Below, one piece after another: positions 22,174-34,056 of a DNA stretch of 64,000 nt. Where the stretch lies: positions 2,576,001 to 2,640,000 of the forward strand of contig NZ_CP028843.1 in assembly GCF_003058325.1 (NCBI RefSeq), given 5' to 3'. The position numbers and the translations under genes were made by a program. The notes below the pieces were generated by a model that was not told the origin of the DNA, did not search any database, and saw nothing but the letters and a program-made list of their open reading frames with translations. This DNA is from Methylobacterium currus. Its GTDB lineage: Bacteria > Pseudomonadota > Alphaproteobacteria > Rhizobiales > Beijerinckiaceae. Within the stretch, counting starts at the first letter, position 1, and every line of letters starts with the position of its first letter.

Positions 22174-22671
22174 GTGAGGCGTGGGCTGACATACGCCCTG
22201 ATGGCGGCAGGAGCGCTGCTCCTGATCGTCGCCGGCCTGCCGATCCTCCTCGTGGGATGGATGATGTGGAGCAACGACAGGGTCGGCGAGTTCCGCGACG
22301 CGGCGACGGCGGAACTGCCCGGCCTGAGCGTCACGCTCGAGCGACGGTTCGCTCATCCGTTCCTGGCGGAATATTACCGCAGCCTGACGGTGAAGCAGGC
22401 AGGCGGCGGTGAAGCCCGGCTCGACATCGGCATGGATACGGGCGGATTGACCCGCGTCGGGGTTTGTCGCTCCGGAACGGGCAGCATCCTCGTTCACGAC
22501 GCCTTGGGCACCACCGAGGCGGCGACGGGGACGACAGCCCCCTCGCTCGCGCGGCGACCGGCCCTCAAGGAGAAGTGCCCGGCGTTTCTGGGGTCTTTCG
22601 ACGTGGATGCGAAGCACGACCTCGCCTTCACGCCGGCCATGCCGACTCTGAAGGATGGCCATCGTCCCTGA
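22174..22671 (+). CDS. Hypothetical single-pass membrane protein
   Basis: A 165-residue protein with a GTG start. One strong N-terminal transmembrane helix (TYALMAAGALLLIVAGLPIL, about residues 6-30) is followed by a periplasmic domain of about 130 residues. Two cysteines (VGVCRSG and LKEKCPAF) may form a disulfide. No family is recognised. It sits where secB is often found in related genomes, but it is not secB. It is convergent with gcvP, and a hairpin at 22801-22824 separates them. Confidence 0.6.
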   Translation: MRRGLTYALMAAGALLLIVAGLPILLVGWMMWSNDRVGEFRDAATAELPGLSVTLERRFAHPFLAEYYRSLTVKQAGGGEARLDIGMDTGGLTRVGVCRSGTGSILVHDALGTTEAATGTTAPSLARRPALKEKCPAFLGSFDVDAKHDLAFTPAMPTLKDGHRP

Positions 22672-22800
22672 TGCGGGTGCGGCGAACAATCCCGTGAAGG
22701 AGCGTGCCATCGCCCGCATAGGCAACGCGAGCCTCGCGATGCCGGCTCGAGGCGATGACCGGGCGCGCTCTGCCCGGGCATCGTCGTTGTCCGTCGCCTC

Positions 22801-22824
22801 GACGTTCCGGGGGCCCGGAACGTC
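22801..22824. terminator. Hairpin between convergent genes, after gcvP
   Basis: Perfect 11-bp stem GACGTTCCGGG / CCCGGAACGTC with a 2-nt loop, 17 bp beyond the gcvP stop. A second imperfect hairpin (GATGACCGGGC / GCCCGGGCATC) lies at about 22755-22785. Together they probably stop transcription from both sides. Confidence 0.6.
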
Positions 22825-22840
22825 TCCAGAGACGCGATAT

Positions 22841-25690
<2,850 letters not shown>

Positions 25691-25790
25691 GGAAAGGTGC
25701 CTCGGTCGGAGCCCTGTCGGCGGCTCGAAATGCGAATGGCGGAACGTCGGGACGCTCCGCCCGTCGGGAGTGATCCTTTGGCCCGAGAGG

Positions 25791-26153
25791 TCAGGCCAGG
25801 GAGGCGCGGTAGGCGGCCTCGTCCATCAAACCGTCGAGCTGGGACGGGTCCGAGAGGCGCACGCGGTAGAGCCAGCCGGCGCCCTGCGGGTCGGTGCCGA
25901 CGCTCTCCGGGTTGCTCACCGCGGCCTCGTTGACCTCCGTCACCTCGCCGTCGACCGGCGCGTAGACGTCGGAGGCGGCCTTGACCGATTCCACCACCGC
26001 GGCGGCAGCGCCCTTGGTCAGCGTGGCGCCGACCTTCGGCAGCTCGACGAAGACGAGGTCGCCGAGCTGCTCGGCGGCGTGGTCGGTGATGCCCACCGTC
26101 GCCACGTCGCCCTCCAGGCGCAGCCACTCGTGCTCGTCGGTATATTTCAGCAT
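25791..26153 (-). CDS. gcvH: Glycine cleavage system H protein
   Basis: A 120-residue lipoyl carrier that shuttles the aminomethyl group between GcvP, GcvT and the lipoamide dehydrogenase. The lipoylation Lys is in [17 protein letters not shown]. The N terminus [20 protein letters not shown] and the C-terminal [20 protein letters not shown] are characteristic. The ATG at 26153 was chosen over an upstream in-frame ATG (26177) because [10 protein letters not shown] is the family start and a strong GGAGAGG lies 8 nt before it. It is 82 bp from gcvT, with a hairpin in between. Confidence 0.96.
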   Translation of the reverse strand: MLKYTDEHEWLRLEGDVATVGITDHAAEQLGDLVFVELPKVGATLTKGAAAAVVESVKAASDVYAPVDGEVTEVNEAAVSNPESVGTDPQGAGWLYRVRLSDPSQLDGLMDEAAYRASLA

Positions 26154-26211
26154 GGGATCGTCCTCTCCAAGCATCATTTCTCTGAAAGGATGCTCACGAT
26201 GATGGATCGCG

Positions 26212-26235
26212 CAGAATGGCCCGAGGCCATTCTGC
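26212..26235 (-). terminator. Hairpin between gcvT and gcvH (attenuator or processing site)
   Basis: GCAGAATGGCC (26212-26222) pairs perfectly with GGCCATTCTGC (26225-26235). The hairpin begins directly after the gcvT stop codon, inside the operon. There is no T-run on the minus strand, so partial termination, RNA processing or 3'-end protection of the gcvT message is more likely than full termination. Confidence 0.55.
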
Positions 26236-27387
26236 CTACGAGCGTTTGAAGCCGGCGGGGCGGAACGGCAACGGCACCACCGCGCAGGGCAGGCGCTGGC
26301 CGCGCACCTCGGCGAAGACCGGTGTGCCGGGAACCGCGAGCGCGCTCGGCACCACCCCCATGGCGATCGGCCCTTCCAGGCTCGGCCCGAAGCCGCCGGA
26401 GGTCACCCGGCCGACCGCCTCGGTCGCGTCGGCCGCCTCGTAGAGCGCGGCGCCCGCCCGCACCGGGGTGCGTCCTTCCGGCCGCAGGCCCACCCGCAGC
26501 CGCGACGGGCCGTCGGCGAGCTCGGCCAGGATGCGCTCGGCACCGGGGAAGCCCCCCGCCCGGTCCCCGCCGCGGCGGCGCACCTTCGGGATCGCCCAGG
26601 ACAGGCCGGCCTCGACCGGCGAGGTGTCGTGGTCGATGTCCGAGCCGTGCAGGCACAGGCCCGCTTCGAGGCGTAAGGAGTCGCGCGCGCCGAGGCCGAT
26701 CGGCTTCACCTCGGGGTCGGCGAGCAGCGCGCGGGCGAGCGCCACGGCGGAGTCGGCCGGCAGCGCGATCTCGAACCCGTCCTCGCCGGTATAGCCGGAC
26801 CGGACGACCACGCCGTCCTCGCCCGCGAAGGTGACCGGCCGCGCATCCATGAAGCGCATCTCGGCGACCACCGGCAGGTGGCGGGCCAGCGCCGCTTCCG
26901 CCCCCGGGCCCTGGAGCGCGATCAGCGCCCGGTCGACCGGCTCGACGCTGCATTCGGTGCCGATCGCGTCGAGCAGGTGGGCGAGGCCGGCGGCCTTGTT
27001 GGCGGCGTTGACGATCAGCAGGTAGTGGTCGCCCACATTCGCGAGCATCAGGTCGTCGAGGATGCCGCCGCCTTGCGTCGTCAGGAAGCCGTAGCGCTGG
27101 CGTCCGGGCGCCAGTCCGACGACGTCGACCGGCAGCACCGTCTCGAGGGCGCGGGCGGCGTCGCCGAGATCGCCGGAGCGGGCCCGCACGGCGATCTGGC
27201 CCATATGGGAGACGTCGAACAGCCCGGCCGCCTTGCGGGTATGCAGGTGCTCCTTGAGGAGCCCGAGCGGGTATTGCAGCGGCATCATGTAGCCGGCGAA
27301 CGGCACCATCCGGGCGCCGACCTCCTGGTGCAGCGCGTGCAGGGGGGTCTGGAGCAGGCTGAGGCCGGAGGCCGGATCGGCGGTCAT
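26236..27387 (-). CDS. gcvT: Glycine cleavage system aminomethyltransferase, T protein
   Basis: A 383-residue folate-dependent enzyme that transfers the methylene group from aminomethyl-GcvH to tetrahydrofolate and releases ammonia. Family marks are [30 protein letters not shown], the folate-binding [30 protein letters not shown] and [19 protein letters not shown]. It is the first gene of the operon. The 352-bp region upstream (shared with divergent aceE) should carry its promoter, but I could not fit a glycine riboswitch to it. Confidence 0.96.
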   Translation of the reverse strand: MTADPASGLSLLQTPLHALHQEVGARMVPFAGYMMPLQYPLGLLKEHLHTRKAAGLFDVSHMGQIAVRARSGDLGDAARALETVLPVDVVGLAPGRQRYGFLTTQGGGILDDLMLANVGDHYLLIVNAANKAAGLAHLLDAIGTECSVEPVDRALIALQGPGAEAALARHLPVVAEMRFMDARPVTFAGEDGVVVRSGYTGEDGFEIALPADSAVALARALLADPEVKPIGLGARDSLRLEAGLCLHGSDIDHDTSPVEAGLSWAIPKVRRRGGDRAGGFPGAERILAELADGPSRLRVGLRPEGRTPVRAGAALYEAADATEAVGRVTSGGFGPSLEGPIAMGVVPSALAVPGTPVFAEVRGQRLPCAVVPLPFRPAGFKRS

Positions 27388-27739
27388 CGCGAGGCTGTGT
27401 CCCGAGGCATGCGCGGGCGCAGATGGGCAGGCGACCCCGAAATCCCCTGCCGAAGCGGCCTCGGCGAGGGGAGCGACGGGAAGGCCGGCCCCGCACGGCC
27501 CGACTCTGGGCAGACCTTAGGACAAAGGTGGCATTGACGCTACCCGGTGAGCGACCCGGGAGGCCATATCGGACGCCTGGATGGGCGGAAGGCCGCCTCG
27601 CCGCGCTGCGGCAAGATCGACCGCGCACGACCGGTCTCGCGAAAATGTTTTGCGCTGACGCCCGGACCGGCGGCAAACGAAGCAGCTTCTGCCGCGACCG
27701 GGGGATTATCCTGGCGTGATCACAGGGAGGACCAGGGCC
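27388..27739. promoter_or_regulatory. Divergent regulatory region between gcvT and aceE
   Basis: A 352-bp non-coding gap between two divergent central-carbon genes. AceE has a clear GGAGG ribosome site at about 27726-27730. The segment near 27645-27660 (GAAAATGTTTTGCGC) is the least GC-rich and may hold promoter elements. No glycine-riboswitch core, terminator-antiterminator pair or operator palindrome could be recognised. Confidence 0.4.
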
Positions 27740-30472
27740 ATGAGCGCGAGCGCCAAGCCGATCCCGGCCGTGCCGGTCAACGCGAACGAGCGCCCGAACG
27801 GGCAAGCCATTCTGGGACCGCGCGGCGTGGCCGATCCGGATCCGGCCGAGACCGCGGACTGGCTCGCCTCGCTCGAATCCGTCCTACGCCACGGCGGCGC
27901 GGCCCGGGCCCGCTTCCTGCTCGACCGGCTGGAGCAGAAGGCCCGGGAGATCGGTGTCGTCGAGGAGACGCCGCCCTACTCGCCCTACCGCAACACCATT
28001 CCGCTCGAGAAGCAGCCGCCCTATCCGGGCGACCTCGCGGTCGAGGAGCGCATCACCTCGATCATGCGCTGGAACGCCCTCGCCATGGTGGTGCGGGCCA
28101 ATATGGCCTATGGCGAGCTCGGCGGCCACGTCGCCAGCTATGCCTCGGCCGCCGAGATCTTCGAGCTTGGTTTCAACCACTTCTTCCAGGCCGGCGACGC
28201 GTCTGGTGCGGGCGCCGACCTCGTGTTCTTCCAGCCGCATTCGGCGCCCGGCGTCTATGCCCGCGCCTTCCTGGAGGGACGGCTCTCCGAGACCAACCTG
28301 AAGCATTACCGCCAGGAGATCGCCGGCGAGGGACTCTGCTCCTACCCGCATCCCTGGCTGATGCCCGAGTTCTGGCAGGTGCCGACCGGCTCGATGGGCA
28401 TCGGGCCGATGAACGCGATCTACCAGGCGCGCTTCATGCGCTACCTGAGCGACCGGGGCCTCGCCGACACCGCCGGCCAGCACGTCTGGGGCGTGTTCGG
28501 CGACGGCGAGATGGACGAGCCGGAATCGATCGGCGCCCTGACGCTCGCCGCCCGCGAAAAGCTCGACAACGTCACCTTCGTGATCAACTGCAACCTGCAG
28601 CGCCTCGACGGGCCGGTGCGCGGCAACGGCCAGATCATCCAGGAGCTGGAGAGCGTCTTCCGCGGCGCCGGCTGGAACGTCGTCAAGGTGCTGTGGGGCT
28701 CGGAATGGGACGCGATCTTCGCCCGCGACACCAACCACGCCCTGCTGCGCCGCTTCGCTGCCACCGTCGACGGCAAGTACCAGACGCTCGGGGCCAAGGA
28801 CGGCGCCTACAACCTCGCCCACTTCTTCGGCGAGGACGAGGAGGTGAAGGCGCTGGTCTCCCACATGTCGGATGCCGACGTCGACAAGCTCAAGCGCGGC
28901 GGGCACGATTTCCGCAAGCTCTACGCGGCGTTCGCGGCGGCCAAGGCCGCTAAGGGCCGCCCGACCGTGATCCTGGCCAAGACCAAGAAGGGCTACGGCA
29001 TGGGCGGCGCAGGCGAGTCGCGCATGACCGCCCACCAGGCGAAGAAGCTCGACACCGACGCCCTCAAGGCGTTCCGCGATCGCTTCGCCCTGCCGCTCAC
29101 CGACGCGCAGGTCGAGGGGCTGGAATTCTACAAGCCGGACGAGAACAGCCGCGAGCTGCGCTACCTGCGCGAACGGCGCGAGACGCTCGGCGGCTTCCTG
29201 CCCAAGCGCCGGCGCACCGCCGCCCACGTCACGGTGCCGGACCTCAGCACTTACGCGGGCTTCGCGCTCGAGGCCGACGGCAAGGAGATGTCGACCACCA
29301 CCGCGGCGGTGCGGCTGTTCAGCAGCCTGATCAAGCACAAGGAGCTGGGTCCGCGCGTCGTGCCGATCGTCGCCGACGAGGCGCGCACCTTCGGCATGGC
29401 CAACCTCTTCCGCCAGGTCGGCATCTACTCGCCGCTCGGCCAGCTCTACGAGCCGGAGGATGCCGGCTCGATGCTCTATTACAAGGAGTCGCGCGACGGG
29501 CAGCTCCTCGAGGAAGGCATCACCGAGGCCGGGGCGATCTCGTCCTGGGCCGCGGCCGCGACCTCCTACAGCGTCCACGGCCTCGCGATGCTGCCGTTCT
29601 ACATCTACTACTCGATGTTCGGCTTCCAGCGCGTCGGCGACCTGATCTGGGCGGCGGCCGACCAGCGCGCCCGCGGCTTCCTCATCGGCGCCACGGCGGG
29701 CCGCACGACGCTTGGCGGCGAGGGCTTGCAGCACCAGGACGGGTCGAGCCACCTCGTCGCGGCGACGATCCCGAATTGCCGCGCCTACGACCCGGCCTTC
29801 GCCTACGAGATGGCGGTGATCCTCGACCACGGCGCCCGCGACATGATGGAGCGCGACGTCGACGCGTTCTACTACGTCACGGCGATGAACGAGAACTACG
29901 CCCAGCCGTCGATGCCGGAGGGCGTGCGCGACGGGATCATCCGCGGGATGTACCGTTTCGCCGGCTACGGAGATGGTGAGCCGGCTATTCGACTCCTCGG
30001 CTCGGGGGCGATCCTGCCCGAGGTCATCGCCGCGGCGAAGCTGCTCGCCGAGGAATGGGGCATCGCGGCCGAGGTCCACAGCGTGACGAGCTTCAGCGAA
30101 CTCGCCCGCGAGGCCCGCGAGGTCGAGCGCTCGAACCGGCTGAACCCGGGCCTTCCGCCGAAGCGCAGCCTGGTGGAAGAATCGCTGTCCGGCTCCGCGC
30201 CGGTCGTCGCCGCCACCGACTACGTGCGCGCCTACCCGCAGCTGATCGCGACCGCGATCCAGGCCCGCTACGTCACGCTCGGCACCGACGGCTTCGGCCG
30301 CAGCGACACCCGCAGCGCGCTCCGCGCCTTCTTCGAGGTCGACCGGCACCATGTCGCGGTGGCGGCACTCGCCGCGCTCGCCGACGAGGGCACTCTCGAC
30401 CGGGCCAAGGTGGCGGAGGCGGTGGCCCGCTACGGCATCTCGTCGAACCGGCCGGCGCCCTGGACGGTGTGA
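27740..30472 (+). CDS. aceE: Pyruvate dehydrogenase E1 component, homodimeric type
   Basis: A 910-residue thiamine-diphosphate enzyme of the AceE family that decarboxylates pyruvate and acetylates the lipoyl E2 subunit. Marks are TPPYSPYRNTIPLEKQPPYP near the N terminus, the TPP motif FGDGEMDEPES ending at VINCNLQRLDGPVRGN, HFFGED, and the C-terminal transketolase domain with EGLQHQDGSSHL. Length is close to the E. coli enzyme plus a short N-terminal extension. ATG 27740 has a GGAGG ribosome site; an upstream in-frame start at 27716 is not needed. No E2 (aceF) or E3 (lpd) gene lies beside it, so it must use partners encoded elsewhere or serve as an accessory E1. Confidence 0.95.
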   Translation: MSASAKPIPAVPVNANERPNGQAILGPRGVADPDPAETADWLASLESVLRHGGAARARFLLDRLEQKAREIGVVEETPPYSPYRNTIPLEKQPPYPGDLAVEERITSIMRWNALAMVVRANMAYGELGGHVASYASAAEIFELGFNHFFQAGDASGAGADLVFFQPHSAPGVYARAFLEGRLSETNLKHYRQEIAGEGLCSYPHPWLMPEFWQVPTGSMGIGPMNAIYQARFMRYLSDRGLADTAGQHVWGVFGDGEMDEPESIGALTLAAREKLDNVTFVINCNLQRLDGPVRGNGQIIQELESVFRGAGWNVVKVLWGSEWDAIFARDTNHALLRRFAATVDGKYQTLGAKDGAYNLAHFFGEDEEVKALVSHMSDADVDKLKRGGHDFRKLYAAFAAAKAAKGRPTVILAKTKKGYGMGGAGESRMTAHQAKKLDTDALKAFRDRFALPLTDAQVEGLEFYKPDENSRELRYLRERRETLGGFLPKRRRTAAHVTVPDLSTYAGFALEADGKEMSTTTAAVRLFSSLIKHKELGPRVVPIVADEARTFGMANLFRQVGIYSPLGQLYEPEDAGSMLYYKESRDGQLLEEGITEAGAISSWAAAATSYSVHGLAMLPFYIYYSMFGFQRVGDLIWAAADQRARGFLIGATAGRTTLGGEGLQHQDGSSHLVAATIPNCRAYDPAFAYEMAVILDHGARDMMERDVDAFYYVTAMNENYAQPSMPEGVRDGIIRGMYRFAGYGDGEPAIRLLGSGAILPEVIAAAKLLAEEWGIAAEVHSVTSFSELAREAREVERSNRLNPGLPPKRSLVEESLSGSAPVVAATDYVRAYPQLIATAIQARYVTLGTDGFGRSDTRSALRAFFEVDRHHVAVAALAALADEGTLDRAKVAEAVARYGISSNRPAPWTV

Positions 30473-30492
30473 CGGACGCGACCGAGACCATG

Positions 30493-30519
30493 GCAGGGCG
30501 CTCCTCGGGAGCGCCCTGC
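30493..30519 (+). terminator. Hairpin after aceE
   Basis: Perfect 12-bp GC-rich stem GCAGGGCGCTCC / GGAGCGCCCTGC with a 3-nt loop, 20 bp after the aceE stop. It lacks a T-run but is stable and well placed to end the aceE transcript before the MoxR operon. Confidence 0.65.
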
Positions 30520-30658
30520 CCGTGCATCCGTGCTCTCCGCCGCGGACTTAAGAACAGCTCTCCCGCCCGCCCCACGGGATTGACGCCCCCGAGAAGACGC
30601 GGCCTGATCCCCTCAATGCCGGTACGCGAAGCACCGGCCTCCAGGGGAGACGCACGGG

Positions 30659-31687
30659 ATGGCGCGAGGCGCTGAGCAGGCCGTGGCGCGGAGCGTCACG
30701 AGGATCGGCCTCGACGAAGCCGCGCCCGACGATCCCGTGCGTGCGCGGCTCCACGCCTTGCGGACCGGCCTGGAAGCGGGCCTGATCGGCGCGTCCGGCC
30801 TCGTCGAGCGGCTCCTGATCGGGCTCCTCACCGGCGGTCACCTGCTGATCGAGGGGGCGCCGGGCCTTGCCAAGACCCGGGCGGTCAAGCGCCTCGCCGA
30901 CGGTCTTGATACGGGCTTCGCCCGCATCCAGTGCACCCCCGACCTGATGCCCGCCGACCTCACCGGCACCAATGTCTGGCGGCCCGATGGCGGCCGGTTC
31001 GAGTTCCTGGCGGGTCCCCTGTTCCACTCCCTGGTGCTGGTCGACGAAGTCAACCGAGCGCCGCCCAAGGTGCAGTCGGCCCTGCTCGAAGCGATGGCCG
31101 AGCAGCAGATCACGGTGGCGGGCACCACCCATCCGCTGCCCGACCCCTTCATGGTGGTGGCGACCCAGAACCCGATCGAGCATGCCGGCACCTTCCCGCT
31201 GCCGGAGGCGCAGCTCGACCGGTTCCTGCTCCACGTCGTGGTCGAGATGCCCGACGAGGCGTCCGAGCGCCGCATCCTCGACCTCGTCGAGGGCGAGATG
31301 ACCGAGGAGGTCGCGCCGATGCCGGTGCGCCTCACGGCGGAGGAGCTGCGCACCGCCCGCATGGCGGCGCTCAAGACCCATGTCTCCCCGGCGCTCAAGG
31401 ATTTCCTGGTCCGCCTCGTCGCCGCCACCCGCGGCGGGCCGGCGGCACCGGACCTGCGCGGCGCCATCGAGCATCCGGTCTCGCCCCGCGGCACCCTGGC
31501 GCTCATGCTCGCCGGCAAGGCCCGGGCGTACCTGCATGGGCGCGACCACGTCGTGCCGGACGACGTCATGGCGCTCGCCGGCGACGCGCTGGCGCACCGC
31601 CTCGCCCTGACCTGGCGCGCCTCGGCGGACGGGCAGACCGCCCGCGCCCTGGTGGCCGGCCTGCTCGACCGGGTGCATCCCCTCTGA
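30659..31687 (+). CDS. MoxR-family AAA+ ATPase
   Basis: A 342-residue cytoplasmic AAA+ chaperone-like ATPase of the MoxR/RavA group, which assembles or activates partner proteins with VWA domains. The Walker A loop is LIEGAPGLAKTRAVK and Walker B is LVLVDEVNRAPPK. Sensor 1 lies in VVATQNPIEHAGTFPLPEAQ, followed by LDRFLLH. It heads a seven-gene rightward operon with DUF58, DUF4381, two VWA proteins, a TPR protein and a BatD-like protein, the standard layout for this system in alphaproteobacteria. The next gene begins 14 bp after its stop. Confidence 0.92.
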   Translation: MARGAEQAVARSVTRIGLDEAAPDDPVRARLHALRTGLEAGLIGASGLVERLLIGLLTGGHLLIEGAPGLAKTRAVKRLADGLDTGFARIQCTPDLMPADLTGTNVWRPDGGRFEFLAGPLFHSLVLVDEVNRAPPKVQSALLEAMAEQQITVAGTTHPLPDPFMVVATQNPIEHAGTFPLPEAQLDRFLLHVVVEMPDEASERRILDLVEGEMTEEVAPMPVRLTAEELRTARMAALKTHVSPALKDFLVRLVAATRGGPAAPDLRGAIEHPVSPRGTLALMLAGKARAYLHGRDHVVPDDVMALAGDALAHRLALTWRASADGQTARALVAGLLDRVHPL

Positions 31688-31701
31688 GGACTTTTGCCAC
31701 C

Positions 31702-32631
31702 GTGGCGCGGCCGCTGCCCGAATCCGATCCGTTCGCCCAACCCGGCATCGTCCTCGAGGCCGGCGCCCTGATGGGCCTGCGCCATCTCGCCCGCCGCGGC
31801 GCCGGGGCGACGCGCCAGGGGCGCTCGGGGCTGCCCGGCGGCATCGTCACGCGGCGGCGCGGGCGCGGCACCGAGCCCGACGACGTGCGCCCGTGGGCCG
31901 AGGGGGACGACGTGCGCCACATCGACCGCAACGCCACCGCCCGCACCGGCACGCTGCACGTGCGCACCCACCACGAGGAGCGCGACCGCGCCGTGGTGCT
32001 GCTGGCGGATTTCCGGCCCTCGATGCTGTTCGGCACCCGCCGCGCCCTGCGCTCGGTCGCGGCCGCGGAGGCGCTGGTGCTGCTCGGCTGGCGCATCGCC
32101 GGCGATGGTGGCCGGGTCGGGCTCTGCGTCGCGGGAGCGGAGCCGGTGGCCCTCCCTCCGCGCGGTGGCGGGCGCGGCATGGCGGCCCTGTGCCAGGGCC
32201 TCGCCCGGGCGCATGCGAGCGCCCTCGCGGCCCCGCTCCACGCCGACCCGCTCCACGCCGACGCGCCTCTGGGCCCGGTGCTGGAGCGGGCGCGGGCGCT
32301 GCTGCCGGCGGGCGGGCACCTGGTGCTGGCGAGCGCCCTCGATGCTCCGGGCGAGGGTTTCTCGGACAGCCTCGCCGTCTTGGCCGAGCGCATTTCCGTC
32401 AGCCTGATCCTGGTGAGCGACGCTTTCGAGCGCGCCGCCCCGCCCGGCCTCTATCCCTACGCCACACCGGATGGCCGCCGCGGCACCGTCCGGATCGGCC
32501 GGGCGCGGCCGGTGCCGGAGGACCGGCTCGCGGCCTATGCCCGTCTCGGCCTCGCCTCCCTGCGTCTCGACACCGAGCTGGGCCCGGACGGGTTCGCCCC
32601 CTTGATGGAGCGGCTCGATGCCGTGCTGTGA
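31702..32631 (+). CDS. DUF58 domain protein (MoxR-associated)
   Basis: A 309-residue protein whose hallmark RPWAEGDDVRHIDRNATART is the conserved DUF58 motif (residues about 64-85). The rest has a degenerate von Willebrand A fold: VVLLADFRPSMLFGTRR replaces a metal-site strand, and LVLASALDAPG follows. DUF58 proteins are regular partners of MoxR ATPases. The start is a GTG (VARPLPESDP) 14 bp after moxR; sequence in frame before it belongs to the moxR region. Its end overlaps the next gene by 14 bp. Confidence 0.85.
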   Translation: MARPLPESDPFAQPGIVLEAGALMGLRHLARRGAGATRQGRSGLPGGIVTRRRGRGTEPDDVRPWAEGDDVRHIDRNATARTGTLHVRTHHEERDRAVVLLADFRPSMLFGTRRALRSVAAAEALVLLGWRIAGDGGRVGLCVAGAEPVALPPRGGGRGMAALCQGLARAHASALAAPLHADPLHADAPLGPVLERARALLPAGGHLVLASALDAPGEGFSDSLAVLAERISVSLILVSDAFERAAPPGLYPYATPDGRRGTVRIGRARPVPEDRLAAYARLGLASLRLDTELGPDGFAPLMERLDAVL

Positions 32632-33082
32632 GGCAGGACAGGCGGCGCAGGCCATCCAAGGCGGATTCCAAGGGGGACTCGCCGGCCTTCGCGGCCTGCA
32701 TGCTCCGCCCGATCCGGGGCTGGTCCGGCCCGAGATCCTGGTCGCGGTCGCCCTCGGCCTGGCGCTCGCCGGCCTCGCCGCCTGGCTCCGGCCGCGCTGG
32801 CGCGCCCGCCCGATCCGCCGGGCGGCTTTGGCCGAGCTCGCCGCCGCCCGCGCCCTGCCGATCCTTGAGCGCCGTGTCGCCCTGGCGCGGTTGAGCCGGC
32901 GGCTCGCCCGCAGCCTCGGGGTCGAGGGACCGGCGGGGCTCGACGCTGCCCTTCGCACCGACTTCTTCGGAAGCGGCCCCGGCCGGGCGCTGACCGACAA
33001 CCTCTACGCCCCGGCCCCCGCGCCCGATCTCGCCGCGGCGGAAGCCGGCCTCGCCCGGCTCCTCGCGCGCCTGCGGGCTTGA
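32618..33082 (+). CDS. DUF4381-type single-pass membrane protein
   Basis: A 154-residue protein with one transmembrane helix (LVAVALGLALAGLAAWLRPR, about residues 41-60), followed by a cytoplasmic helical region rich in Arg and Ala (AALAELAAARALPILERRVA) and RTDFFGSGPG. Position and topology match the DUF4381 subunit found between DUF58 and VWA genes in MoxR operons. The start overlaps DUF58 by 14 bp, and its stop overlaps a possible TTG start of the following VWA gene. Confidence 0.7.
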   Translation: MPCCEAGQAAQAIQGGFQGGLAGLRGLHAPPDPGLVRPEILVAVALGLALAGLAAWLRPRWRARPIRRAALAELAAARALPILERRVALARLSRRLARSLGVEGPAGLDAALRTDFFGSGPGRALTDNLYAPAPAPDLAAAEAGLARLLARLRA

Positions 33083-33087
33083 AGACG

Positions 33088-34056
33088 ATGGTCGGCCTCG
33101 CCTCCCTCGATTTCGCGGCGCCGCTCGCCGGCCTGCTCCTGCCGCTGCCGCTTCTCGCCGCGCGGCTCCTGCCGCCGCGCTCCGGCGGCAGCGGGGCGCT
33201 CGCGGTGCCGCCCTCCCTTATCGCAGGGCTCGATCGCGGCGGGCCGCTCACCGTCGGCGCCCGGGGGCGCGCAGCCCTGACCTGGCTGCTCTGGGCCTGC
33301 CTCGTCGCGGCCCTCGCCGGCCCGCGGCTGGTGCTCCCGGGGGCCGCCCTCCCGGCTTCGGGCCGGGACATCGTGCTCGCCCTCGATCTCTCGGGCAGCA
33401 TGGAGCGGATCGATTTCGCCCTCGACGGGCGCACCACCTCGCGGCTCGCGGCGGTCAAGCGCGTCGGGGCCGAGTTCATCCGCCGCCGGGCCGGCGACCG
33501 GGTCGGCCTCGTGATCTTCGCCGACCAGGCCGATGTCGCCGCAGCCCCCTCCTTCGACACGCGGGCCGTCGCCCGGGCGCTGGAGGAGGCGCAGATCGGC
33601 CTCGTCGGACGCTCGACCGGGATCGGCGACGGTCTCGGCCTCGCCTTGAAGCGCCTCGACGCCCTTCCGGGCCCGGCGAAGGTGGTGGTGCTGCTCTCCG
33701 ACGGCGCCAACAATGCCGGCCAGACCACGCCGCGGGACGTGGCCGTGCTTGCCCGCGACCTCGGCATCCGGGTCCACACCATCGCCCTCGGCCCCCGCGA
33801 CCTCGCCGATGCCGACGGCGAGCAGGACGTGGTCGATTCGGAGGCGCTGCGCGACGTCGCGGCGACGAGCGGCGGCCGCTTCTTCCGCGTGCGCACCACC
33901 GAGGATCTTGCGGGCGTGGCCGACAGCATCGACGCCCTGGAGGGCGGGCGCGACCGGGCCCCGCCGGTTCCCTTGCGCCGCGACCTCTGGCCGTGGCCCG
34001 GCGCGGTGGCGCTCCTCTCAGGCCTCGCCCTGCTGCTGACGCGGAGGGCGGCGTGA
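33088..34056 (+). CDS. BatA-like VWA-domain membrane protein
   Basis: A 322-residue inner-membrane protein. Two N-terminal hydrophobic helices (about 10-30 and 65-85) flank a short loop. Then a periplasmic or cytoplasmic von Willebrand A domain (about 95-285) with an intact metal site DLSGSM and the TGIGDGLGLAL and LLSDGANNAG motifs, then a C-terminal membrane helix. This matches BatA/aerotolerance proteins. The ATG at 33088 is preceded in frame by a TTG at 33079 that overlaps the DUF4381 stop (TTGA) and could be the coupled start instead. Its end overlaps the next gene (GTGA). Confidence 0.85.
   Translation: MVGLASLDFAAPLAGLLLPLPLLAARLLPPRSGGSGALAVPPSLIAGLDRGGPLTVGARGRAALTWLLWACLVAALAGPRLVLPGAALPASGRDIVLALDLSGSMERIDFALDGRTTSRLAAVKRVGAEFIRRRAGDRVGLVIFADQADVAAAPSFDTRAVARALEEAQIGLVGRSTGIGDGLGLALKRLDALPGPAKVVVLLSDGANNAGQTTPRDVAVLARDLGIRVHTIALGPRDLADADGEQDVVDSEALRDVAATSGGRFFRVRTTEDLAGVADSIDALEGGRDRAPPVPLRRDLWPWPGAVALLSGLALLLTRRAA

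Noticed and set aside
27388..27560. Possible glycine riboswitch upstream of gcvT
   Set aside because: I read the leader on the minus strand and could not fit the conserved glycine aptamer core; a covariance search would settle it.
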